NCBI GenBank assembly: GCA_021151625.1
Contig: JAGKWY010000029.1
Coordinates: 1 to 34,054, forward strand
DNA length: 34,054 nucleotides
Direction: 5' to 3'
Origin: Gammaproteobacteria bacterium
GTDB lineage: Bacteria; Pseudomonadota; Gammaproteobacteria; Pseudomonadales; Cellvibrionaceae
Part shown: positions 1-7,626 of the stretch, one piece after another
Position numbering within the stretch: position 1 is the first letter of the stretch
How the letters are laid out: each line of letters begins with the position of its first letter
Notes under the pieces: model-generated
Told to the model about the DNA's origin: nothing
What the model saw: the letters and a program-made list of their open reading frames with translations, nothing else
The model's database searches: none
Position numbers and translations under genes: made by a program

Positions 1-82
1 CGGAATTAAACAGCGAAACTGGCCAGAATTCTGCATAATCTGTGCCCGCTTATATCCACTTGCCCGGTTAAAGGAGTTTTTT

Positions 83-772
83 ATGCGTATTCATAGCCTT
101 CAACACGTTCCGTTTGAAGATATCGGCAGCATGGCCAGAGACTTTGCTGCACGCAATTTTTCCCTTACCTGCACCCACTGGTACCGTGACGACCAGGCGC
201 CGGAGCTGCACAGTTTTGATGCATTGATTGTGATGGGCGGCCCCATGGGCATTTACGATGAAGCCATTTACCCCTGGCTGGCCGATGAAAAAATCCTTAT
301 TAAGCAAGCGATTGAGGCTGGCAAAATTGTTATTGGAATTTGCCTGGGCGCGCAGCTAATTGCCGATGTATTAGGTGGGAAAGTCACGCGCAATGCGCAT
401 AAAGAAATCGGCTGGTTGCCGCTGCAAATTCTACCGGGGGCAAGCAGTCACCCAATCGCCCAGATACTGGCGCAATACCCTGAAGTGTTTCACTGGCATG
501 GTGATACTTTTGCCATTCCCGCTAACGCCCTGCATATAGCATGCAGCGAAGGTTGTGCAAATCAGGCCTTTGTGTTTAACGAGAAGGTGTTTGGTTTTCA
601 ATTTCACCTGGAAACCACACCAACATCAGCCAGCGCATTAATTGCAAATTGCGCGGAGGATATTGATGGTTCACGCTACACCCAGAGCGCCGAATCCATG
701 CTGGCCGACGCCAATAAATTTGCACAGATCAATCATGCGATGAGTGAAGTGATTGCCTGTATTTTTGATTAA
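83..772 (+). CDS. Class I glutamine amidotransferase-like protein (GMP synthase GATase type)
   Basis: A 229-residue stand-alone class I glutamine amidotransferase domain, presumably cytoplasmic and hydrolysing glutamine or a related amide. The catalytic triad is intact: Cys87 in the nucleophile elbow GICLGAQL, His175 and Glu177 in GFQFHLET. The oxyanion motif MGGPMGIYD lies near residue 55. There is no synthetase domain, so this is not GuaA; stand-alone members of this family are usually of unknown acceptor (some are gamma-glutamyl-amine hydrolases). The start is set by AAGGAG at 71-76, seven bases before ATG. It converges on the VIT transporter gene with a 27-base gap. The family is clear, the substrate is not. 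Confidence 0.9.
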   Translation: MRIHSLQHVPFEDIGSMARDFAARNFSLTCTHWYRDDQAPELHSFDALIVMGGPMGIYDEAIYPWLADEKILIKQAIEAGKIVIGICLGAQLIADVLGGKVTRNAHKEIGWLPLQILPGASSHPIAQILAQYPEVFHWHGDTFAIPANALHIACSEGCANQAFVFNEKVFGFQFHLETTPTSASALIANCAEDIDGSRYTQSAESMLADANKFAQINHAMSEVIACIFD

Positions 773-799
773 TGCAGGCAGTGTTATTTCCACAAGCGG

Positions 800-1495
800 C
801 TAGATCACTGCGCCAAAAAAATGCCCTACCACTGCAGTCATCGCCATGGCTGCAGCCCCCCAGAAACCTACACGTGCAGCTCCAATTAAACTACTGGCCC
901 CACCGACTTTTGCAGCAAGCCCACCCAACACAACTAATGCGATGAGTGAAACGGAAGTAATTGCAAACGCGAGATATTGCGGCGGATGCAGCAATACCAC
1001 TAACAACGGAATAGCCGCCCCCACGGAAAAAGTTAATGCGGATGTCAGCGCAGCCTGTAATGGGCGTGCAGAAAAAATATCGGTAATTCCCAATTCATCA
1101 CGCGCATGAGCACCCAGCGCATCATGCGCCATTAATTGGGTGGCGACCTCGCGTGCAAGCTCGCGCTGTAAACCGCGCGCAACATAAATTTCTTCCAATT
1201 CACGATGCTCGCCTTCCACATTGGTTTCCAGCTCGTGAGTTTCACGCGCTATATCGGCGGCTTCAGTATCCGCCTGCGAACGCACAGAAACATATTCGCC
1301 CGCCGCCATACTCATAGCACCGGCAACCAAACCGGCAACACCACTTAATAAAATCGTACTGCCGGAAACACCGGCAGTTACCATGCCCATCATCAAGCTT
1401 GCCGTAGAAATAATGCCATCATTTGCCCCCAGCACCGCCGCGCGTAACCAACCGGAATGATGAGATCTGTGACGTTCATGATGACGATGGGGCAT
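800..1495 (-). CDS. VIT1/CCC1 family iron/manganese transporter
   Basis: A 231-residue membrane protein of the VIT1/CCC1 (DUF125) family, which moves Fe2+ or Mn2+ out of the cytosol. A histidine-rich N-terminus (MPHRHHERHRSHH) precedes the family hallmark GANDGIISTASLMMGV-like first helix. A second helix carries AGAMSMAAGEYVSVRSQ, followed by an acidic, Glu-rich cytosolic segment (residues about 78-110) that in plant VIT1 binds metal. Three further hydrophobic segments fill the C-terminal half. It is divergently oriented to the TetR gene across a 334-base gap, so regulation by that TetR protein is possible but not shown. The metal cannot be told from sequence. Confidence 0.92.
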   Translation of the reverse strand: MPHRHHERHRSHHSGWLRAAVLGANDGIISTASLMMGMVTAGVSGSTILLSGVAGLVAGAMSMAAGEYVSVRSQADTEAADIARETHELETNVEGEHRELEEIYVARGLQRELAREVATQLMAHDALGAHARDELGITDIFSARPLQAALTSALTFSVGAAIPLLVVLLHPPQYLAFAITSVSLIALVVLGGLAAKVGGASSLIGAARVGFWGAAAMAMTAVVGHFFGAVI

Positions 1496-1678
1496 GGATA
1501 TTTTCTCGCTTACAAGTAATCAGTTGCACAACAGCATAGTGACTTCGCTGCAGATTGCCTATAGCAGCTTGCCAGTCAGCAAATACCAACTCCAGTTAAA
1601 TCAAGGTATTAGCCTATTAGGAATCACCCGTGTTTACTGATGAAAATCAGCGAGATTGCCTGCCATTAACCAGTAAAA

Positions 1679-1708
1679 TTGACAAGCAACAGAAGGTTCA
1701 ACTAATGT
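1679..1708 (+). promoter_or_regulatory. Candidate sigma-70 promoter of the TetR gene
   Basis: A consensus -35 box TTGACA (1679-1684) is followed after 18 bases by TAATGT (1703-1708) as a -10 box. A start of transcription near 1715 would fall inside the adjacent dyad operator, the arrangement expected for autorepression. Motif match by eye only. Confidence 0.5.
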
Positions 1709-1710
1709 TT

Positions 1711-1728
1711 ACCGACCAGTTGGTCGGT
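1711..1728. promoter_or_regulatory. TetR-type dyad operator
   Basis: ACCGACCA-GT-TGGTCGGT is a perfect inverted repeat with 8-base arms and a 2-base centre. The form (GACCA...TGGTC) is typical of TetR-family operators of the NemR/AcuR-like group. It overlaps the predicted transcription start of the downstream TetR gene, so it is most simply its autoregulatory site. Confidence 0.65.
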
Positions 1729-1829
1729 TTAACTTTTATCTGCGCAAAAAATGCATTGGTAATACACCAATAGCAACACTGGCCACACATAATAATTTTA
1801 TTACTTGCACACTTTTTACGAGCTGCACC

Positions 1830-2444
1830 ATGGTTACTGAACGCAATGCCGAACAAACCCGCACCCGGATTCTGGAAGCCGCACACGAAGAAATCTATGA
1901 AAATGGCTACCAGGGCATGCGTATTGAAGCCATTTTGCAAAAAACCAGTCTCGCCAAGGGCGCGCTCTACCATCACTTTCCTAACAAACTCGCACTAGGT
2001 TATGCGGTTGTTGAAGAAATACTGATGGAGCATTTTCATACCACCTGGCATGAATTCGCGCACAAATACCCAAACCCGCTCACTGCCATTCAGCAATTGT
2101 TTTTATGGAAAGCGGATACCTATAAAAATGAACAGCGCTTTAAGGGTTGCCCACTGAATAATTTAAACCAGGAAATGGCGGCAATAGATGAAGGCTTTCA
2201 CCAGCGACTGGAATCGGTAATGGAAGCTATTTATCAGGCGATAGTGAGTGCCCTGGAACTCGGGCAGCAACAGGGTCATGTGCGAACAGATATAAATCCC
2301 ACCAAAATTGCGATGTTTATTATGGCGAGTTATCAGGGAATCATGGGTGCTGCAAAGTGCATGCAAGCACCCGATTTACTCACTGATTTATTTGGCACGC
2401 TCAACGATTATATTGATACCTTGCGCACGCAAAAAAGCGCATAG
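1830..2444 (+). CDS. TetR/AcrR family transcriptional regulator
   Basis: A 204-residue one-component repressor. The N-terminal TetR helix-turn-helix spans about residues 10-57, with the recognition part TSLAKGALYHHFPNKLALG. The C-terminal ligand domain contains GCPLNNLNQEM near residue 110, a conserved cysteine segment seen in NemR-like and AcuR-like regulators that respond to reactive electrophiles. That makes an electrophile or redox ligand plausible, as inference only. It ends three bases before the stop of the opposite-strand fmdB-like gene. The likely operator lies at 1711-1728, about 100 bases upstream of the ATG; the leader has only a weak ribosome-binding site. The target genes are unknown; autoregulation is the best-supported role. 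Confidence 0.9.
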   Translation: MVTERNAEQTRTRILEAAHEEIYENGYQGMRIEAILQKTSLAKGALYHHFPNKLALGYAVVEEILMEHFHTTWHEFAHKYPNPLTAIQQLFLWKADTYKNEQRFKGCPLNNLNQEMAAIDEGFHQRLESVMEAIYQAIVSALELGQQQGHVRTDINPTKIAMFIMASYQGIMGAAKCMQAPDLLTDLFGTLNDYIDTLRTQKSA

Positions 2445-2447
2445 AAA

Positions 2448-2816
2448 TCAGTGACTGATCATCCAGGGGCGCATAGATGGAAACATCTTGTTGCCACCGG
2501 CGGTATACATCAGGTTTGATTTGCGAATCGGTTTATCGCCACAACCACATCCCTTCCCGTGTTTATGTTCTCGCCGCGCTGTTTGTTCAGCGCGATATTC
2601 CGGGGTAGAGAAAACCGGCGCATTCATTGCCTTTTCATTGCGTTGATGGGCAGCGCGATTTTCTTGCTTCATATCCAGAAATTCCGGTGCCAGCATAATC
2701 ACCCGCGCGCACAAAGTTGCACAAGTCGGGCAAGCCATAGGTTTGTTGGAATCTTCCATTGCGGCCAATTCGTAAAACAAACCATGGTCAGCACATTTGT
2801 AGTCGTAAACAGGCAT
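2448..2816 (-). CDS. fmdB: FmdB family zinc-ribbon protein
   Basis: A 122-residue protein starting MPVYDYKCADHG, the hallmark of the FmdB family of putative regulatory zinc-ribbon proteins. Putative metal ligands are Cys8 with the following His, and the CPTC pair near residues 29-32. The C-terminal extension carries a KGCGCGD motif that could be a second metal site. FmdB was named for its place beside the formamidase gene in Methylophilus methylotrophus, where it was proposed to regulate amide use. It lies 173 bases downstream of the formamidase gene on the same strand, separated by a dispersed repeat. The start is supported by GTGAGG upstream of the ATG. Biochemical function remains unproven for the family. 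Confidence 0.88.
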   Translation of the reverse strand: MPVYDYKCADHGLFYELAAMEDSNKPMACPTCATLCARVIMLAPEFLDMKQENRAAHQRNEKAMNAPVFSTPEYRAEQTARREHKHGKGCGCGDKPIRKSNLMYTAGGNKMFPSMRPWMISH

Positions 2817-2869
2817 GATAAAACCTCACGGGAATAATTAGATTTTCGCAAGGCGGACTCCGTCATTCA

Positions 2870-2939
2870 CTTCGGGACACGCCGTGAATACATCCTTGTA
2901 GGCTCGGGCGCAGCATCCATGCTGCGCACGGTCCCGAAG
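2870..2939 (+). repeat. Dispersed palindromic repeat, copy A
   Basis: Between fmdA and fmdB. Outer arms CTTCGGGAC (2870-2878) and GTCCCGAAG (2931-2939) pair perfectly, and an inner hairpin has 9-base arms GCGCAGCAT/ATGCTGCGC (2908-2916, 2919-2927) around CC. The core at 2877-2905 matches copy B (8659-8687, opposite strand) in 27 of 29 positions. The repetition and nested dyads suggest a REP/BOX-like mobile repeat family of this genome. Confidence 0.75.
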
Positions 2940-2989
2940 TAAATGCCGAAGCCCACCTCAACAGATCCTGCCAGTATCAAAAGATGAAA

Positions 2990-4219
2990 CTATTTATCTT
3001 TCGAAAGCGGCACATCCACACCCGGTGTAACCTTTTTCGTCGGGCCCTCTGCCGACGGATTCACATCGAAGTCAAAAATATCCGTCGGCAACCATAAAGT
3101 TGCGCAGGCGTTTGGAATATCCACCACACCCGAAATATGCCCCTGCACTGGAGCACACCCCAGAATCGCGTAAGCTTGCGCTTTGCTGTAACCAAACTTG
3201 GTTAAATAATTGATCGCATTCAAACAGGCCTGGCGATAGGCAACGTGAACATCCAGATAATGCTGCTCGCCATATTCATCCACAGAGATGCCTTCAAAGA
3301 TTAAATAATCGTCGTACTTGGGTGCGATTGGGCTAGGTTTGAAAATAGGATTTTTAATCGCGTATTTCGCCATGCCGTCTTTAATTAAATTCACACGCAA
3401 GTGAATCCAACCTGCCATCTCGATTGCACCGCAGAAAGTAATTTCACCGTCGCCCTGGCTGAAGTGCAAATCACCTACTGAAAGACCGCCGCCTTTTACA
3501 TACACCGGAAAATAAATTTTCGAACCGCGCGATAAATCCTTAATGTCACAGTTACCGCCGTGTTCACGTGGAGGCACAGTACGCGCCCCTTCTGCAGCGG
3601 CGGCTTTGGCAGCATCGCCGGTTAATTTTCCCATGTGGGCAGTGTCCGCGTAGGGCAGCGTTGCCAATGCAGGTACGCGCTCCGGTTCGGTGTCGTAAAG
3701 TTCTTTTTCGCGTTTGTTCCACTCCAGCAACATTTCTTTTGACGGCAAGCAGCCAATCAAACCAGGATGAATTAAACCGGCAAATTCCACATTGGGTACA
3801 TGGCGGGATTTGGTAAACATACCGTTAAAATCCCAAATGGATTTTTGCGCTTCCGGAAAATGTTCCGTTAAAAAACCGCCACCATTTTGTTTGGAAAAAA
3901 ATCCGTTAAAGCCCCAGAGACTTTCCTGGAATGCACCTATGTCCAGAATATCTACCACCAGCAAATCACCCGGCTCAGCACCTTCCACACCTACCGGGCC
4001 GGAAAGGAAATGTACCTGTGACAAATCCACATCGCGCACATCGTCCGCGCTGTCATTGTTGGCAATTTGCCCACCGGTCCAGTCGTAACATTCAATAATA
4101 AAATCTGCACCAGGCTTTACCGTCGCCGCCATGGGAATATCCGGATGCCAGCGGTTGTGGATATTTTCATTTTCATAGGGAGTTTTTTTTAAATCTATTT
4201 TGATAATCGTTTCAGCCAT
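2990..4219 (-). CDS. fmdA: Formamidase (FmdA/AmdA family)
   Basis: Cytoplasmic formamidase hydrolysing formamide (and possibly other short amides) to ammonia and formate. The 409-residue length and continuous match to the FmdA_AmdA fold fit the roughly 407-residue enzyme of Methylophilus methylotrophus. Recognisable family blocks include NRWHPDIP near the N-terminus, GDLLVVDI, FSKQNGGGFLTEHFP, GLIHPGLIGC and PPREHGGNCDIKDL. The frame extends further upstream, but the ATG at 4219 is chosen because AGGAGT sits eight bases before it and the product then begins MAETIIKIDL as in relatives. It is followed by fmdB on the same strand. The upstream gap carries a large inverted repeat (4293-4336) that may control it. 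Family confidence is high; substrate range is inferred from homology. Confidence 0.95.
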   Translation of the reverse strand: MAETIIKIDLKKTPYENENIHNRWHPDIPMAATVKPGADFIIECYDWTGGQIANNDSADDVRDVDLSQVHFLSGPVGVEGAEPGDLLVVDILDIGAFQESLWGFNGFFSKQNGGGFLTEHFPEAQKSIWDFNGMFTKSRHVPNVEFAGLIHPGLIGCLPSKEMLLEWNKREKELYDTEPERVPALATLPYADTAHMGKLTGDAAKAAAAEGARTVPPREHGGNCDIKDLSRGSKIYFPVYVKGGGLSVGDLHFSQGDGEITFCGAIEMAGWIHLRVNLIKDGMAKYAIKNPIFKPSPIAPKYDDYLIFEGISVDEYGEQHYLDVHVAYRQACLNAINYLTKFGYSKAQAYAILGCAPVQGHISGVVDIPNACATLWLPTDIFDFDVNPSAEGPTKKVTPGVDVPLSKDK

Positions 4220-4292
4220 GGTCTGACTCCTGGTGTGGGTTGGACAATTCGTCACAGAACAGGGTCAGTATCTATTGCAGAACACCCAGCCA

Positions 4293-4336
4293 CCATACGA
4301 CAAATAGCGCGCGCATCTACGCTATTTGACGTATGG
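4293..4336. promoter_or_regulatory. Large inverted repeat upstream of fmdA
   Basis: Two 17-base arms (4293-4309 and 4320-4336) pair at 16 of 17 positions around a 10-base centre; they begin CCATACG and end GTATGG. The element lies 74-117 bases in front of the fmdA start codon and about 120 bases in front of the divergent small secreted-protein gene. There is no T-tract on either side, so it is not an intrinsic terminator. It could be an operator or an RNA hairpin. Confidence 0.6.
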
Positions 4337-4454
4337 ACAGTCACTTCAGGCAATTGTGCAAAGACTGTGACAGCTGCAGCAACAGCTGAACCTATCCTCG
4401 CAATGCTTATCTCAGGATTAGTTTTTAACGAATCAGCAAAACAATGAGGTACGC

Positions 4455-4784
4455 ATGACATCAACCCAACTAGTTAAAATTGCAGGCATTGCCGGTATTT
4501 TTTTGAATGTATTTTTTCAGCCGGTATACGCCGCTGAACACCAGCGCCCGGAGCGCAGTGGCAAGCATTTTGGTCCACCGGAAGAGGCGTTGCTTGCGTG
4601 CAAAGGCTTAACCGAAAATGACCCCTGCAGTTTTGCCGGGCGCAATGATGAGCAAATTAGTGGGAGCTGTAGCCTTCCGCCGCGCGCTGAAGACACAACG
4701 CTTGCGTGCAAGCCCGCTAATATGCCGGAGCCCCCGGAAGATGGACAGGAGGGACGTGAACCACCGCCGGATAGAAATGATTAA
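4455..4784 (+). CDS. Small secreted four-cysteine protein
   Basis: A 109-residue protein with an N-terminal signal peptide (hydrophobic stretch about residues 8-25, probable cleavage after VYA). The mature part has two related cysteine blocks, PPEEALLACKG...DPCSF and ISGSCSLPP...LACKP, four cysteines in all, which could form two disulfides. A Pro/Glu/Asp-rich tail follows. I recognise the pattern from small uncharacterised periplasmic proteins of proteobacteria, but no function is known to me. GAGG lies seven bases upstream of the ATG. It is the only plus-strand gene inside the otherwise minus-strand fmd/urt block and is divergent from fmdA. Confidence 0.75.
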   Translation: MTSTQLVKIAGIAGIFLNVFFQPVYAAEHQRPERSGKHFGPPEEALLACKGLTENDPCSFAGRNDEQISGSCSLPPRAEDTTLACKPANMPEPPEDGQEGREPPPDRND

Positions 4785-4919
4785 CTACTATTTTCATCCT
4801 ATGAATTGATATTAACGCGGCGAAAAAAAGGCCAGCGATCGCCCGAGACTTAGCGAAAGCTGGCTGAAGCTGAAGTACTACCAGGAGAAAGCGCTTACAA
4901 CACAATACCAAGAGAAAAT

Positions 4920-5609
4920 TTAAACCGACAAATAAGAAGCCACCTTGGCTTCGTTGACCGTCTCACGCAATTCTTCATGCACGATTTGCCCCTTCTCGAT
5001 TACCAGGATACGATCAGCAATATCCAATGCAAAACTTAATACCTGTTCAGAAACCACAATCGAAAGCCCGCGCTGATCGCGAATGGCTTTTAAGGTCCGG
5101 CCCATCTCGCGAATAATGGATGGCTGAATACCTTCGGTAGGCTCATCCAGGAATAATAATTTGGGGTCGCTCGCCAACGCGCGCGCAATCGCTAATTGCT
5201 GTTGCTGCCCGCCCGATAAGTTGCCGCCGCGACGATTGCGCATTTCCAGTAACACCGGAAACATATCGTAAAGCTCTTTCGGTACTGAACGTTTTTTTGT
5301 GGTAGTCAAACCGGTTTCAATATTTTCTTTCACCGTCATACTGGAAAAAATCATCCTCCCTTGCGGCACAAAACCAAAACCGTTAGCGACACGCTGGAAA
5401 CTTTTTAATTGGCTGACTTCTTTACCTTCCAAGGTTACACTGCCGCCAGAGCTGGGGATTACGCCCATTAGTGATTTCATCAGGGTGGTTTTACCCATAC
5501 CATTGCGGCCCATCACCGCTACAATTTCGCGCGGTTTCACCTCAAAATTTAACCCATGTAGCACTTCGCTTTGGCCATAACTTACGCGGTAATCAGATAC
5601 AGCTAACAT
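4920..5609 (-). CDS. urtE: Urea/amide ABC transporter ATP-binding protein UrtE
   Basis: One of two ATPases powering the importer, on the inner face of the membrane. In 229 residues it has Walker A GRNGMGKTT, signature LSGGQQQQLAIARAL, Walker B LLFLDEPTEGIQPS and the switch region VVSEQ, where UrtE and LivF proteins carry Glu-Gln in place of the usual histidine. The start is the ATG at 5609, with AGGAA upstream; a TTG two codons earlier is less likely. It is the last gene of the urtABCDE set, 36 bases after urtD. Together UrtD and UrtE form the ATPase heterodimer. Confidence 0.93.
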   Translation of the reverse strand: MLAVSDYRVSYGQSEVLHGLNFEVKPREIVAVMGRNGMGKTTLMKSLMGVIPSSGGSVTLEGKEVSQLKSFQRVANGFGFVPQGRMIFSSMTVKENIETGLTTTKKRSVPKELYDMFPVLLEMRNRRGGNLSGGQQQQLAIARALASDPKLLFLDEPTEGIQPSIIREMGRTLKAIRDQRGLSIVVSEQVLSFALDIADRILVIEKGQIVHEELRETVNEAKVASYLSV

Positions 5610-5645
5610 AATCAATTCCTCTTAAAGCCGGTAGTAATGTGCTAA

Positions 5646-6392
5646 TTAGTGCCCCAGATAGACTTCAATTACTTTAGGATCATTCTTCACTTTTTCGACC
5701 GAGCCTTCGGCAAGGATTTTCCCCTGATGCAACACGGTAACCTTATCCGCAATTTGCGCTACGAATTGCATATCGTGCTCAATCACAATCACCGAGCGAT
5801 CTTTAATAATGCTGCGCAGTAATTCTGCGGTTTGCTGGCGCTCGCCCACCGACATACCCGCTACCGGTTCATCGAGCATTAACAAGTCCGGGTCTTGCAT
5901 TAACAACATGCCAATTTCCAACCACTGCTTTTGTCCATGGCTCAACAACTCCGCCTGACGCTCCAATTGGTCACCCAGGAAAATCATATTGGCCACTTCA
6001 TGGACTTTATTGATTACCTCTTCATCGCGCTTAAAGGCCAGAGCACCAAATACTGAACGGCCGCGCGGAAAAGAAATTTCCAGGTTTTCAAATACGGTGA
6101 GATCACCATAAATAGATGGATTTTGGAATTTCCTGCCCACGCCGGCTTTTACAATTTCGTGCTCGCGCAATTTGGTCAGTTCACGATTACGAAATTTAAT
6201 TGAGCCATCGGTGGCTTTGGTGCGCCCGCAAATTAAATCCAGCACTGTGGTTTTACCTGCACCATTGGGCCCGATAATCACGCGAATTTCATTTTCATCC
6301 ACATAGAAAGTTAAATCGTTAACCGCCTTAAAACCGTCAAAGGAAACCGTGAGCCCTTCAACCGCCAGCACAAAATCTGTATTGCTACTCAT
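5646..6392 (-). CDS. urtD: Urea/amide ABC transporter ATP-binding protein UrtD
   Basis: The second ATPase of the importer, 248 residues. Walker A is GPNGAGKTT, the signature is LSHGQKQWLEIGMLL (the LSHGQKQ form is diagnostic of UrtD), Walker B is LLMLDEPVAGMS, and the switch is VIEHDM. The ATG at 6392 is preferred over upstream in-frame codons because AAGGAG lies eight bases before it. This start overlaps the end of urtC by eight bases, which indicates translational coupling. The sequence GRKFQNPSIYGDLTVFENL after Walker A also follows the UrtD pattern. Confidence 0.94.
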   Translation of the reverse strand: MSSNTDFVLAVEGLTVSFDGFKAVNDLTFYVDENEIRVIIGPNGAGKTTVLDLICGRTKATDGSIKFRNRELTKLREHEIVKAGVGRKFQNPSIYGDLTVFENLEISFPRGRSVFGALAFKRDEEVINKVHEVANMIFLGDQLERQAELLSHGQKQWLEIGMLLMQDPDLLMLDEPVAGMSVGERQQTAELLRSIIKDRSVIVIEHDMQFVAQIADKVTVLHQGKILAEGSVEKVKNDPKVIEVYLGH

Positions 6393-7611
6393 GGATGGCT
6401 CCTTGTGGAATAACCGGGGTTTCAGTTTTGGGTTCGACTTTGGCAACAACAGGTTTGCCTATTTGTGGTGATATCAAAGGCGGCGGTGCAACAGCGGGTA
6501 CAGCAGTTTTTTTGGTAAAAAGTTTGGCGAAAAATGCATCCACTTTCGGTGCAGCATAAGTGTTATACAAACCGGCCAAACCATTAGGGAATGCCATAAC
6601 GACGGCAATAAATAACCCACCCATCGCGAACAACCACAATTCAGGGAAACTTTCCGAGAAAGAGGTTTTGGCAAAGTTCACCACCAATGCACCATAGACC
6701 GCGCCGATAATCGAGAGGCGACCGCCTACTGCGCAAAAAATTACCATTTCAATCGAGGGTACAATGCCGACTAACGTGGGCGACATAAATCCCACTTGCA
6801 GGGTAAACATAGCGCCACCAATTGCCGCAAACACACCACCAATACAAAACACAAAAATTTTGAAGTTGGCAACGTCGTAGCCGGAGAAGCGCACACGATC
6901 TTCTTTATCGCGCATTGCCACCAATAAGCGGCCCAGTTTGCTTTTGCGAATAAACTGCGCGACAAACAAGCAGGCAAACAAGAGCGCGACGCAAACAAAA
7001 TAGAAGAAATATTTTGCGCTATCGGTGCGAATATCAAAACCATGCAGGGTGCGTAAATCAGTCATACCATTAACACCACCGGTATAACCTTGTTGGCCAA
7101 TAATTAAAATGGTGAGGATTGCGGCCAGTGCCTGCGTAATAATCGCAAAGTACACACCACCTACCCTGCGTTTAAACATAGCCACACCGATGATATAACC
7201 GAAGATGCAGGGCAATAAAATAATTGCAGCGAGTGTAAAACCAAAGCTGTGGAAGGGTTCCCAGAAGAAGGGTAACTCAGTGAGCTGGTTCCAATCCATA
7301 AAATCGGGAATACCCGGCGTGGACTGTATTTTAGTGCTTTCCGGATCGGATGCTTCCAGTTTCAGAAACATTGCCATGGCATAACCACCCAGGCCGAAAA
7401 ATACGCCCTGCCCCAAACTTAAAATTCCACCGTAGCCCCAGCACAACACCAAACCCACAGCGACAAACGCGTAGGTTAAATATTTACCAACCAAATTGAG
7501 GCGAAAAATATCCAGCGTGAGTGGCAATATCACGGCGAGGATAATTGCCAGCACCAGAAAACCCATCATTTCTTTTTTCGGAAAGAGTGCGCCAAGACTT
7601 TGATACGACAT
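6385..7611 (-). CDS. urtC: Urea/amide ABC transporter permease UrtC
   Basis: Inner-membrane permease subunit of 408 residues, LivM/UrtC family, with about nine to ten hydrophobic segments. Recognisable parts are GLVLCWGYGGILSLGQGVFFGLGGYAMAM near residues 50-85 and the coupling region RDKEDRVRFSGYDVANFKIFVFC near 235-255. The last 45 or so residues form a Pro/Ala/Val/Lys-rich tail that exceeds the usual family length and is probably cytoplasmic and disordered. GAGGAG precedes the ATG. It lies 15 bases after urtB and overlaps urtD by eight bases, consistent with one transcript. Confidence 0.95.
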   Translation of the reverse strand: MSYQSLGALFPKKEMMGFLVLAIILAVILPLTLDIFRLNLVGKYLTYAFVAVGLVLCWGYGGILSLGQGVFFGLGGYAMAMFLKLEASDPESTKIQSTPGIPDFMDWNQLTELPFFWEPFHSFGFTLAAIILLPCIFGYIIGVAMFKRRVGGVYFAIITQALAAILTILIIGQQGYTGGVNGMTDLRTLHGFDIRTDSAKYFFYFVCVALLFACLFVAQFIRKSKLGRLLVAMRDKEDRVRFSGYDVANFKIFVFCIGGVFAAIGGAMFTLQVGFMSPTLVGIVPSIEMVIFCAVGGRLSIIGAVYGALVVNFAKTSFSESFPELWLFAMGGLFIAVVMAFPNGLAGLYNTYAAPKVDAFFAKLFTKKTAVPAVAPPPLISPQIGKPVVAKVEPKTETPVIPQGAIHE

Positions 7612-7626
7612 AATCAGTTACTCCTC

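Larger units (their letters stand above)
1496..1829. other. Divergent intergenic region between VIT transporter and TetR genes
   Basis: This 334-base gap holds no convincing gene. It contains a sigma-70-like promoter and an 18-base TetR-type operator reading toward the TetR gene (listed separately). A short inverted repeat (ATTGGT, five-base spacer, ACCAAT) lies in the presumed TetR leader. I could not identify a clear promoter for the minus-strand VIT gene. Confidence 0.6.

Noticed and set aside
4357..4372. Minus-strand sigma-54-like site in front of fmdA
   Set aside because: It reads TGTCACA-GTCT-TTGCA; the nearly invariant GG of the -24 element is GT, so the match is too weak to list.
4252..4464. 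Minus-strand 70-codon frame between fmdA and the small secreted-protein gene
   Set aside because: Its sequence is largely made by the inverted repeat and upstream regulatory region; no ribosome-binding site.
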